This document shows positions 14,505-21,108 of a DNA stretch of 21,937 bases, in pieces. How positions within the stretch are numbered: position 1 is the stretch's first letter; every line of letters begins with the position of its first letter. The position numbers and the translations under genes were made by a program. Origin of the DNA: an uncultured Oscillospiraceae bacterium (GTDB taxonomy: Bacteria; Bacillota; Clostridia; Oscillospirales; Acutalibacteraceae); contig CAJUSM010000049.1 in the NCBI GenBank assembly GCA_910588935.1, positions 1 to 21,937 of the forward strand, in the 5' to 3' direction. Below the pieces are notes generated by a model. That model did not search any database and had not been told where the DNA came from. It worked only from the letters and a program-made list of their open reading frames with translations.

Positions 14505-16289
14505 ATGTTAACCCCCAGAACCCATACCTGTGGCCAGCTTCGCCTTGCTGACGCGGGAAAAACCGTTACCCTTTGCGGCTGGCTGGAAAATCTTCGGGAA
14601 GTGGGCGGCGGTGTGGCCTTCCTGGTCCTCCGGGATTTTTATGGCACCACCCAGGTTGTCCTGGAAACCCCCCAGCTCCTGGCCCAGGTAAAGGCCCTTA
14701 ATAAAGAGAGCACCATTGCCGTTACCGGCAGGGTGCGGGAGCGTACCAATAAGAACCCTAAAATTCCCACCGGCGATATTGAAATTGCGCCTACAGAGAT
14801 TGAGGTGTTGGGCCGCTGCCAGTATAATGAGCTGCCCTTTGAGATCAATTTTTCCCGAGACGCGGACGAGGCCCAAAGGCTGAAATACCGGTACTTAGAT
14901 CTGCGGAATCCGGCGGTGAAAAAAAATATTGTGCTGCGGGGCCAGGTGGTTTCCGCCCTGCGCCGGGCCATGGAGGAGCAGGGGTTCCTGGAGGTTGCCA
15001 CCCCCATTCTTACCGCCTCTTCCCCCGAAGGGGCAAGAGACTTTCTGGTGCCCTCCCGAAAGCATCCAGGCAGGTTTTACGCGTTGCCCCAGGCGCCCCA
15101 GCAGTTTAAGCAGCTGCTCATGGCCTCGGGCTTTGACCGGTATTTTCAAATTGCCCCCTGTTTCCGGGATGAGGACGCCCGAGGCGACCGCTCCCCCGCG
15201 GACTTTTACCAGCTGGATATGGAAATGGCCTTTGCCGGGCAAGAGGAGGTTTTTCAGGTGCTGGAGCAGGTGCTGCCTCCGGTTTTTGAAAAATTTGGCA
15301 TTTACCAGAAGGTTTCCGCCCCGCCCTTCCGGCGCGTTCCCTTTTTGCGGGCCATGGAGGACTATGGCAGCGACAAGCCCGACCTGCGTATTGACCTAGT
15401 GGTAAAGGAGGCAACCGAGCTGCTTTCTGGCTGCGGCTTTGGGCCCTTTGAAAACGCGGTGGTAAAGGCTGTGCCGGTTTCTGGCTGCACCCTTACCCGG
15501 AAGGCTATCGATAAGCTATGCGCCCAGGCAGAAGTGCAGACCGCCCAAAAAACCTACTGGTTTAAGGTGGACGAAAAGGGTGAAATCGCCGGGGGCATTG
15601 CCAAATTTATCAACGGCCCAGAGGGCCTTGCCCAAAAGGTAAAGGGCGCCCTGGGCCTGGAGCCTAACACCCTGGTTATGCTGGCAGCGGGCAAAAAGCC
15701 TGTGGCCCAAAAAACCGCCGGCGTGCTTCGCAAGCTGCTGGGCGCCGCCTGCCCTGAGCATATGGACGAAAAGCGCTACGAGCTGTGCTGGATTGTGGAC
15801 TTCCCCATGTACGAAATTGGGGAGGAAAGCGGCAAGCTGGAGTTTGGCCACAATCCCTTCTCCATGCCTTATGGCGGCCGCGAGGCCCTGCTGAAAGCCG
15901 AACGGGGAGAGCTGGATCCCCTGGAGCTTCGGGCGCACCAGTACGACCTGGTGTGCAACGGGTACGAGCTGGCCTCTGGGGCCGAGCGGAACTATGACCC
16001 GGAGATTATGGTAAAGGCTTTCCAGCTGGCGGGCCTAAGCGAGAAGGATGTGCGGGACAAGTTTCCGGCTATGTACCACGCGTTCTGCTACGGCGCGCCG
16101 CCTCACGCCGGGGCCGCCCCAGGCGTAGACCGGCTGATTATGCTCCTCACTGGGGAGAGCTACATCCGGGAGGTAATCGCGTTCCCCATGAACCAGAGCG
16201 CCCAAGATGCCATGACAGGGGCGCCGGGCAAGGTGGCCAAAGCCCAGCTGGACGAACTGCATATAGCGGTTACCCAGGAGGAGGAATAG
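14505..16289 (+). CDS. aspS: Aspartate--tRNA ligase
   Basis: This class II synthetase charges tRNA-Asp. The 594-residue protein has an N-terminal OB-fold anticodon domain (CGWLENLREVGGGVAFLVLRD), the catalytic core with FLVPSR, LPQAPQQFKQLLM, CFRDEDARGDRSPADF and the motif 3 region PGVDRLIMLL. It also has the bacterial GAD insert domain (about 290-420). The frame is open upstream to a TTG at 14439, but that TTG is the -35 box of the promoter. ATG 14505 has GGAGAG nine bases upstream and gives the normal bacterial length. Whether it charges only tRNA-Asp or also tRNA-Asn cannot be settled from the window. Confidence 0.97.
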   Translation: MLTPRTHTCGQLRLADAGKTVTLCGWLENLREVGGGVAFLVLRDFYGTTQVVLETPQLLAQVKALNKESTIAVTGRVRERTNKNPKIPTGDIEIAPTEIEVLGRCQYNELPFEINFSRDADEAQRLKYRYLDLRNPAVKKNIVLRGQVVSALRRAMEEQGFLEVATPILTASSPEGARDFLVPSRKHPGRFYALPQAPQQFKQLLMASGFDRYFQIAPCFRDEDARGDRSPADFYQLDMEMAFAGQEEVFQVLEQVLPPVFEKFGIYQKVSAPPFRRVPFLRAMEDYGSDKPDLRIDLVVKEATELLSGCGFGPFENAVVKAVPVSGCTLTRKAIDKLCAQAEVQTAQKTYWFKVDEKGEIAGGIAKFINGPEGLAQKVKGALGLEPNTLVMLAAGKKPVAQKTAGVLRKLLGAACPEHMDEKRYELCWIVDFPMYEIGEESGKLEFGHNPFSMPYGGREALLKAERGELDPLELRAHQYDLVCNGYELASGAERNYDPEIMVKAFQLAGLSEKDVRDKFPAMYHAFCYGAPPHAGAAPGVDRLIMLLTGESYIREVIAFPMNQSAQDAMTGAPGKVAKAQLDELHIAVTQEEE

Positions 16290-16303
16290 CGGGGCAAAAG
16301 GGC

Positions 16304-16353
16304 AAAGCCCCCTAGAAAACCCTGGAAACAAGGGATGGGAGGGGGCTTTTTTT
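16304..16353 (+). terminator. Intrinsic terminator after aspS
   Basis: A 10-bp stem, AAAGCCCCCT (16304-16313) with AGGGGGCTTT (16340-16349), encloses a small CCCT/AGGG inner hairpin and ends in seven Ts. It separates aspS from the nrdD promoter. Confidence 0.88.
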
Positions 16354-16420
16354 GCCCCCTTTTCTTGTCTATATCTGGGGTATGTTCTGGAAATGAATTT
16401 TAAAATTATACAAGATGTAG

Positions 16421-16449
16421 TTGACAACCGGGGCAGAATGGCCTATAAT
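16421..16449 (+). promoter_or_regulatory. Consensus SigA promoter of the nrdD operon
   Basis: TTGACA, exactly 17 bases, then TATAAT: a perfect match to the vegetative consensus. It lies about 240 bases before the nrdD ATG. A promoter this strong usually needs a brake, which makes the long leader worth attention. I see no clear NrdR box (ACACTATATATAGTGT type) overlapping it. Confidence 0.88.
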
Positions 16450-16455
16450 AATAAG

Positions 16456-16692
16456 GCGCCGGCAATAGAGGTTTTCCTAGCCTATGGGCAAAAGTAAACC
16501 TTATTTTGCCATAATAAAATGATAAAGAGCCCCTGCCAATGGGAGTTTGCACCAGCTTTTCCGGCCAGTTCAGCCGGCAGCCCCGCGGCAGCCTAAGGCC
16601 TTGTTCCCGGCAAAAATCTTCTAGAAAGCTTTGGGCACAAATCCAATTGGCACTGGTTCTCAACATGCCGTCAGGGAGTGTAACTTTTTAAT
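16456..16692 (+). other. Long structured 5' leader of nrdD
   Basis: About 237 nt of untranslated RNA is expected between the promoter and nrdD. It contains a GGCAAAA...TTTTGCC hairpin (16487-16510) and a CCGGC-CAGTTCA-GCCGG hairpin (16561-16577). CCAAT-containing segments near 16536 and 16644 may allow alternative pairing. The ribosome binding site (AGGGAG, 16673-16678) is a poor 14 bases from the ATG. I do not recognise a known riboswitch class. An 86-codon minus-strand frame here has no supporting evidence. Confidence 0.5.
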
Positions 16693-18990
16693 ATGCCTAA
16701 CAAAATTATTAAGCGTAATGGTCAAGAAGTAAATTTCGACCCAGGAAAAATTAAAAACGCAATTTTAAAAGCCAATGTACGCATTGCTACCGAACGATTC
16801 AGCGAAAAAGAGCTGGAGGAGCTTACCGGCCGGGTGGTGGCCCGGCTGGAAAAAATGAAGAAAACCCCCACTGTAGAGCAGACACAGGATATTGTGGAGG
16901 AAATCCTTATCGCGGCAGACTACGCGAAAACAGCCAAGGCCTACATCCTATACCGGGCCCAGCACCAGCGCCTGCGGGAAATGGACGACGAGCTGGTAAA
17001 AATCTACTCTGCCCTTACCTTTGCCCCGGCAGAGGATGTGGACCTAAAGCGCGAAAACGCCAATATCAACGCGGATACCGCCATGGGCACCATGCTGAAG
17101 TATGGCTCGGAGGGGGCCAAAAGCTTTTATGACAAATATGTAATCCCCCACCACCTGGCCAGGGCCGACGCGGAAGGGGATATCCATATTCATGATAAGG
17201 ACTTTTATACCCTTACCGAAACCTGCTGCCAAATCGATTTGATCAAGCTCTTTCAAAATGGCTTTTCCACGGGCCATGGCTACCTGCGGGAGCCAAAGGA
17301 TATCCGCAGCTACGCGGCCCTGGCCTGCATTGCCATTCAGGCCAACCAAAACGAGATGCACGGCGGCCAGAGCGTGCCAATTTTTGACTACGCCATGGCC
17401 CTGGGAGTGGACAAGACCTATAACAAGGAATACTTTAAGGCCCTTACCCAGTTTTTGCAGCTGATGAAGACCATGCCCCACGGCCAGGCCGAGGCTATGG
17501 TAGAGGCGGCAAGGGTTGCCCTGCACAAGCCGGTAACCATGAAAAACGTAGACCAGTATGGAGAGGCCTTTGCCGATTTCCTGCCCCGGCACCAGCGGGA
17601 AAACGGCTTTGAAGAGGTTACCTGGGAGGAGGCCAGCGACGCTGCCAGGTACGCCAAGGAAACCGCTTGGCGGGAAACCGACAAGGCCACCTACCAGGCC
17701 ATGGAGGCCCTGGTCCACAACCTGAACACCATGAACTCCCGGGCAGGCGCCCAGGTGCCCTTCTCCTCTATTAACTACGGCACAGATACCAGCGAGCAGG
17801 GGCGCATGGTAATACGGAACCTGCTGCTTGCCACAGAGGCCGGCCTAGGGGATGGGGAGACCCCAATTTTCCCAGTGCAGATCTTTAAGGTAAAGGAAGG
17901 CGTCAATTACAACGAGGGGGATCCCAACTACGACCTGTTTAAGCTGGCTATGCGGGTTTCGGCCAAGCGGCTGTTCCCCAATTTCAGCTTTATTGACGCC
18001 CCGTTTAATTTGCAGTATTATAAGGCTGGGGATTACGATACGGAAATTGCCTATATGGGCTGCCGTACCCGGGTAATGGGCAATGTGCACGACAAAAGCC
18101 GAGAGATTACCTGCGGCCGGGGAAACCTAAGCTTTACCTCTGTTAACCTGCCCCGCATCGGGATTCAGGCAAAGGGGGATATGAAAAAATTCTATCAGCT
18201 GCTAGACCAGCGCATAGACCTGTGCGTGGAGCAGCTTTTGCACCGGTTCAAAATTCAGTGCGGCAAAAAGGCCTATAATTACCCCTTTCTAATGGGCCAG
18301 GGGGTGTGGATTGACTCTGAAAAGCTGGACCGCAACGACTCTGTGGCAGAGGTGCTTAAGCATGGCACCCTTTCTGTGGGCTTTATTGGCCTGGCAGAAA
18401 CCCTAAAGGCCCTTACCGGCAAGCACCACGGAGAAAGCGAGGAGAGCTACCAGCTGGGCCTGCAGATTATTACCTACATGCGGCAGCGGATGGATAGGCT
18501 CTCTCAGGAAACCGGCCTGAACTTTACGCTGCTGGCCACCCCCGGCGAAGGGCTTTCCGGTACCTTTACCCGCATTGATAAGAAAAAATTTGGCATAATT
18601 CCTGGGGTTACAGACCGGGAATACTATACAAACTCCTTCCATGTGCCGGTGTACTACCCCATTAGCGCCTTTGAGAAGATAAAAAAGGAAGCCCCCTTCC
18701 ACGCCCTGACCAACGCCGGCCACATCAGCTATGTGGAGCTGGATGGGGATATCTGTAAAAATATCGACGCTTTCGAAAGCGTAATTCGCTGTATGAAAGA
18801 GCAGGGGGTGGGCTACGGCTCGGTAAACCACCCGGTAGACCGGGACCCTGTGTGCGGCTACAACGGCATTATCAACGAGGTATGCCCCCGCTGCGGCCGG
18901 CGGGCCGGAGAGGGAGTTTCTCTGGAAAAGCTGGAGGAGCTGCGGCAGAAGTACCACGATGTGCCGGATTACTCCAGCTTGATTACCTGA
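16693..18990 (+). CDS. nrdD: Anaerobic ribonucleotide reductase large chain, without glycyl-radical finger
   Basis: This is the catalytic chain of class III ribonucleotide reductase, which makes dNTPs from NTPs without oxygen. Residues 1 to about 95 form an ATP-cone allosteric domain (IIKRNGQEVNFDPGKI). The barrel follows, with cysteines at C178/C179 (TETCCQIDL) and C457 (YMGCRTRV) that fit the conserved active-site cysteines, and GFIGLAET (563-570). The C-terminus has zinc-type cysteines C721, C731 and C734, then stops after a 25-residue Glu/Lys-rich tail ending PDYSSLIT. The canonical glycyl-radical finger that should come next is absent from this 765-residue chain and is encoded by the next gene. 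Two in-frame stops (TGA 18988, TAA 18997) prevent a simple fusion. The first 30 codons are noticeably AT-rich compared with the neighbours. Confidence 0.95.
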   Translation: MPNKIIKRNGQEVNFDPGKIKNAILKANVRIATERFSEKELEELTGRVVARLEKMKKTPTVEQTQDIVEEILIAADYAKTAKAYILYRAQHQRLREMDDELVKIYSALTFAPAEDVDLKRENANINADTAMGTMLKYGSEGAKSFYDKYVIPHHLARADAEGDIHIHDKDFYTLTETCCQIDLIKLFQNGFSTGHGYLREPKDIRSYAALACIAIQANQNEMHGGQSVPIFDYAMALGVDKTYNKEYFKALTQFLQLMKTMPHGQAEAMVEAARVALHKPVTMKNVDQYGEAFADFLPRHQRENGFEEVTWEEASDAARYAKETAWRETDKATYQAMEALVHNLNTMNSRAGAQVPFSSINYGTDTSEQGRMVIRNLLLATEAGLGDGETPIFPVQIFKVKEGVNYNEGDPNYDLFKLAMRVSAKRLFPNFSFIDAPFNLQYYKAGDYDTEIAYMGCRTRVMGNVHDKSREITCGRGNLSFTSVNLPRIGIQAKGDMKKFYQLLDQRIDLCVEQLLHRFKIQCGKKAYNYPFLMGQGVWIDSEKLDRNDSVAEVLKHGTLSVGFIGLAETLKALTGKHHGESEESYQLGLQIITYMRQRMDRLSQETGLNFTLLATPGEGLSGTFTRIDKKKFGIIPGVTDREYYTNSFHVPVYYPISAFEKIKKEAPFHALTNAGHISYVELDGDICKNIDAFESVIRCMKEQGVGYGSVNHPVDRDPVCGYNGIINEVCPRCGRRAGEGVSLEKLEELRQKYHDVPDYSSLIT

Positions 18991-18997
18991 TTGCCAT

Positions 18998-19027
18998 AAG
19001 GGCGAGAGCAGCTTTCTGAGAGCCCTT
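18998..19027 (+). other. Hairpin between nrdD and the glycyl-radical gene
   Basis: AAGGGC (18998-19003) pairs with GCCCTT (19022-19027) just after the nrdD stop. No T-run follows, so it is not a terminator. It could protect or set a processing point in the mRNA between the two parts of the reductase. Confidence 0.35.
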
Positions 19028-19119
19028 TCCCGGCCCCCATACATGGCACACCCAAAGAAACCATACACGCAAGCATTGTGCTGCAAAACAATAAAACCTA
19101 TATTACAGGAGGAATCACC

Positions 19120-19308
19120 ATGTCGAACACTACAAAAAAGAACGCGGGAATTACAGGCACCGAGGAGATTTTGGTAGGCGAGGGCCGGGACTTTGAGCGC
19201 ATTCGCCGTATTACCGGGTACCTGGTAGGCACCACCGACCGATGGAACAACGCCAAGCGGGCCGAGGAACGGGACAGGGTGAAGCACACACTTTCAGAGG
19301 AGGGATAA
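19120..19308 (+). CDS. Stand-alone glycyl-radical domain of NrdD
   Basis: This 62-residue protein carries the C-terminal finger missing from the NrdD chain: FERIRRITGYLVG, then DRWNNAKRAEERDRVKH. G33 in RITGY is the expected radical glycine, on which NrdG would generate the radical. The first 24 residues (MSNTTKKNAGITGTEEILVGEGRD) are not part of the usual finger and may dock it to NrdD. ATG 19120 has an ideal AGGAGGA six bases upstream, much better than the nrdD site, so this piece may be made in excess. A GTG at 19078 would add 14 residues but has no binding site. It has no cysteine. The gene is in the same reading frame as nrdD, but two stops lie between them. The nearest precedent is GrcA (YfiD), the free radical domain that repairs pyruvate formate-lyase. 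Confidence 0.88.
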   Translation: MSNTTKKNAGITGTEEILVGEGRDFERIRRITGYLVGTTDRWNNAKRAEERDRVKHTLSEEG

Positions 19309-19311
19309 GCC

Positions 19312-20052
19312 TTGAATATCCTGTTGGTTAACGACGACGGCATTAACGCCACGGCACTTTGGGCCCTGGCCGGCGCCTTGGCCCGGATGCATGTGGTTAC
19401 AGTGGTGGCGCCCACAGAAAACCGCAGCGCGGTAGGCCACGGGATTACCCTGCGCAGTCCGCTTTTTGCCCATCTGGCGGAGTTCCCCCATGGGGTGGAG
19501 GCCTGGGCGGTTTCCGGCACCCCGGCCGACTGCACCCGCCTGGGGCTGCTGAACCTTGCCCCCGGGCCGGTAGACCTGGTGATCTCTGGGCCCAACAATG
19601 GCTGCAACCTGGCTAGCGACCTGCCCTACTCCGGTACAGTGGCGGCTGCCCTAGAGGCTGCCATGATGGGGGTAAAGGCCATTGCCCTTTCTGCCCCGGT
19701 GGATGCCGATGAGCAGAACCTGGTGCAGACCTTTCTGTGTATTTTTGACCTGCTGGATGTGGAGCAAGATTTTGACCAGGTGCTGAATGTGAATATCCCC
19801 GACCTTCCCATTCAGGAGGTAAAAGGGGTGCGCTGGGCCCCGCTGGGGGATAACCGCTGGTACGGCGACTACGAGCTTCGCCGAACCCCAGACGGCCAGC
19901 AGTGCTACTGGCCCCCTGCCCGGCCCCCCCAGCTGAACCCCCAGGCCGGGGACGACTGGAACCGGCTGAACGAGGGCTGGATTACCTTGACTCCCCTTAC
20001 CTTCCGGCTGGAGCAGCCCGTTGAGGGCCGGCGGGAAATCCCCTGGGACTAA
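19312..20052 (+). CDS. surE: 5'/3'-nucleotidase SurE
   Basis: SurE is a metal-dependent phosphatase that removes phosphate from nucleoside 5'- and 3'-monophosphates. The 246-residue sequence begins MNILLVNDDGI with the metal-binding D8-D9. It continues with APTENRSAVGHGIT, SGTPADCTRLGL and SGPNNGCNLASDLPYSGTVAAALEA, all family hallmarks. The start is a TTG, supported by AGGAGGG seven bases upstream and by the conserved N-terminus beginning at once. That binding site lies within the last codons of the glycyl-radical gene, which ends 3 bp before, so translation is probably coupled. Its place between the two parts of the reductase and nrdG suggests a role in balancing nucleotide pools; this is inference. 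Confidence 0.94.
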   Translation: MNILLVNDDGINATALWALAGALARMHVVTVVAPTENRSAVGHGITLRSPLFAHLAEFPHGVEAWAVSGTPADCTRLGLLNLAPGPVDLVISGPNNGCNLASDLPYSGTVAAALEAAMMGVKAIALSAPVDADEQNLVQTFLCIFDLLDVEQDFDQVLNVNIPDLPIQEVKGVRWAPLGDNRWYGDYELRRTPDGQQCYWPPARPPQLNPQAGDDWNRLNEGWITLTPLTFRLEQPVEGRREIPWD

Positions 20053-20140
20053 TGGCTGAAAGAAGCTGCCGCCAGTTCCGAAAGATGGGCCGGCCTTGGT
20101 GAAAAAGCAAGGCCGAAGCCTGGCCAAGGGAGGGATACAT

Positions 20141-20638
20141 ATGGCAATTCAGGTGGCGGGAATCGTAAAAAACTCAATTGTGGATGGACCGGGCATCCGG
20201 TACGCGGTGTTTGTCCAGGGCTGCCCCCATGGCTGCCCTGGCTGCCACAACCCGCAAACCCACCCTTTTACAGGAGGGCGGCAGATGGGGGCAGAGGAAA
20301 TTTTTCAGGATTTTTGCAGGGATCCCCTGGTTAAAGGGATTACCCTAAGCGGGGGCGAGCCCTTTTGCCAGGCAAAGCCCCTGGCAGAGCTGGCAAAGCG
20401 GGTTCATGGCGCGGGCAAGGACGTAGTGGTGTATACAGGCTATACCTGGGAAGAGCTTGCGGCCAGCCAAGACCCGGATATTCAGGCCCTGCTGGGCCAG
20501 GCCGACCTGCTCATTGACGGCCCTTTTATTCAGGAGCTGCGGAACCTGGAGCTCAGCTTTCGGGGCAGCGAGAACCAACGGCTTATCGACCTGAACAAAT
20601 CCCGGGCCCAAGGCCGCGCTGTGCTGTGGGAGGGATAA
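20141..20638 (+). CDS. nrdG: Anaerobic ribonucleotide reductase activase (radical SAM)
   Basis: NrdG uses a [4Fe-4S] cluster and S-adenosylmethionine to create the glycyl radical on the reductase. The 165-residue protein has the cluster motif C28-PHG-C32-PG-C35, SIVDGPGIRYAVFVQGC before it, and the SAM-binding TLSGGEPF. ATG 20141 has AAGGGAGGG a few bases upstream; the GTG at 20096 would add 15 residues without a family counterpart. It is the last gene of the operon, 88 bp after surE. Its natural partner here is probably the separate 62-residue domain rather than a C-terminal tail of NrdD. Confidence 0.95.
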   Translation: MAIQVAGIVKNSIVDGPGIRYAVFVQGCPHGCPGCHNPQTHPFTGGRQMGAEEIFQDFCRDPLVKGITLSGGEPFCQAKPLAELAKRVHGAGKDVVVYTGYTWEELAASQDPDIQALLGQADLLIDGPFIQELRNLELSFRGSENQRLIDLNKSRAQGRAVLWEG

Positions 20639-20731
20639 ATCCCCTGAAAAAAATCTTGGGACAAAGAGTTTCACAGAAATTAAAAACAAAATTCACGGGT
20701 AGTTCAGAGAATTTTCATATTTATCGGGTAC

Positions 20732-20847
20732 TATAACATTGTGGCCAGCAAGAGCCACAGTACGACTCTTTTTCATCATATCCTCATTTTAACTCCTTAC
20801 TTCCTCTTTTGGGGGCCGTCCTTCCCGGGGCGGCCCCCAATCTTTTT
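20732..20847 (+). ncRNA. Candidate small RNA or long 3' UTR
   Basis: Between nrdG and its apparent terminator lie about 170 bases without a gene. A TATAAC box (20732-20737) has no convincing -35. It is followed by a TGTGGC...GCCACA hairpin and an overlapping AAGAG...CTCTT stem, then an unstructured pyrimidine-rich stretch with repeated CCTC and CTCCTT motifs, and the terminator at 20811. That layout, with a C/U-rich single strand before a terminator, is seen in Gram-positive small RNAs that pair with ribosome binding sites. It may equally be just the 3' end of the nrd transcript. Confidence 0.3.
20811..20847 (+). terminator. Strong intrinsic terminator before pckG
   Basis: GGGGGCCG (20811-20818) pairs with CGGCCCCC (20831-20838) around a 12-base loop and is followed by AATCTTTTT. 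It closes the nrd operon, or the candidate small RNA, before the pckG promoter. Confidence 0.85.
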
Positions 20848-20907
20848 GGCCGGCTTTGGGCTGCCGGCGCAGCATATTTCCAGGCCCCAGTTTTTGACAA
20901 AAGCCCA

Positions 20908-20936
20908 TTGATTATTTCTTGCCGGTGTGGTAAAAT
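20908..20936 (+). promoter_or_regulatory. SigA-type promoter of pckG
   Basis: TTGATT, a 17-base spacer ending in TGTGG, and TAAAAT. A TTGACA a little upstream (20894-20899) has no -10 at the right distance. The spacer resembles that of the minD-like promoter (ATTT...TGTGG). Confidence 0.75.
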
Positions 20937-20967
20937 AGATTCAAATCCCGTTCTTATAGTAGACGCA

Positions 20968-20998
20968 CTTGAAAATCGGTATCTACCGACTTTTTAAG
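20968..20998 (+). promoter_or_regulatory. Hairpin with T-run in the pckG leader
   Basis: The pckG leader (about 20943-21108) begins with a hairpin whose 5' arm ends TCGGT and 3' arm begins ACCGA around an ATCT loop. It is extended by AAAA/TTTT pairing and has a run of five Ts. It could act as an early terminator (attenuator). A G-rich segment, GGGGGGCAAAGCCGCCC (about 21001-21017), follows. Confidence 0.4.
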
Positions 20999-21108
20999 CT
21001 GGGGGGCAAAGCCGCCCGGTTCAAAGGCAGTATACCTCTTTTCAACCGCGTTAACTATTATCTTGCCCTGCCAAAATATTGCTTTTTTCGAAAGGAGTAA
21101 ATACTTTT

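Noticed and set aside
16406..16666. 86-codon minus-strand frame upstream of nrdD
   Set aside because: It covers the nrdD promoter and leader, has no ribosome binding site and resembles no family I know.
18988..19119. The nrdD split as a frameshift or sequencing error
   Set aside because: Both parts are in the same frame, separated by TGA and TAA plus over 100 bases of non-conserved sequence, and the second part has an ideal ribosome binding site. One base change cannot restore a normal NrdD.
20938..20955. tRNA T-loop-like TTCAAATCC
   Set aside because: The flanking bases do not form a T stem and no other tRNA arms are present.
20970..20985. cre-like catabolite site in the pckG leader (TGAAAATCGGTATC)
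   Set aside because: The central CG is one base out of register with the cre consensus, and the bases belong to the hairpin.
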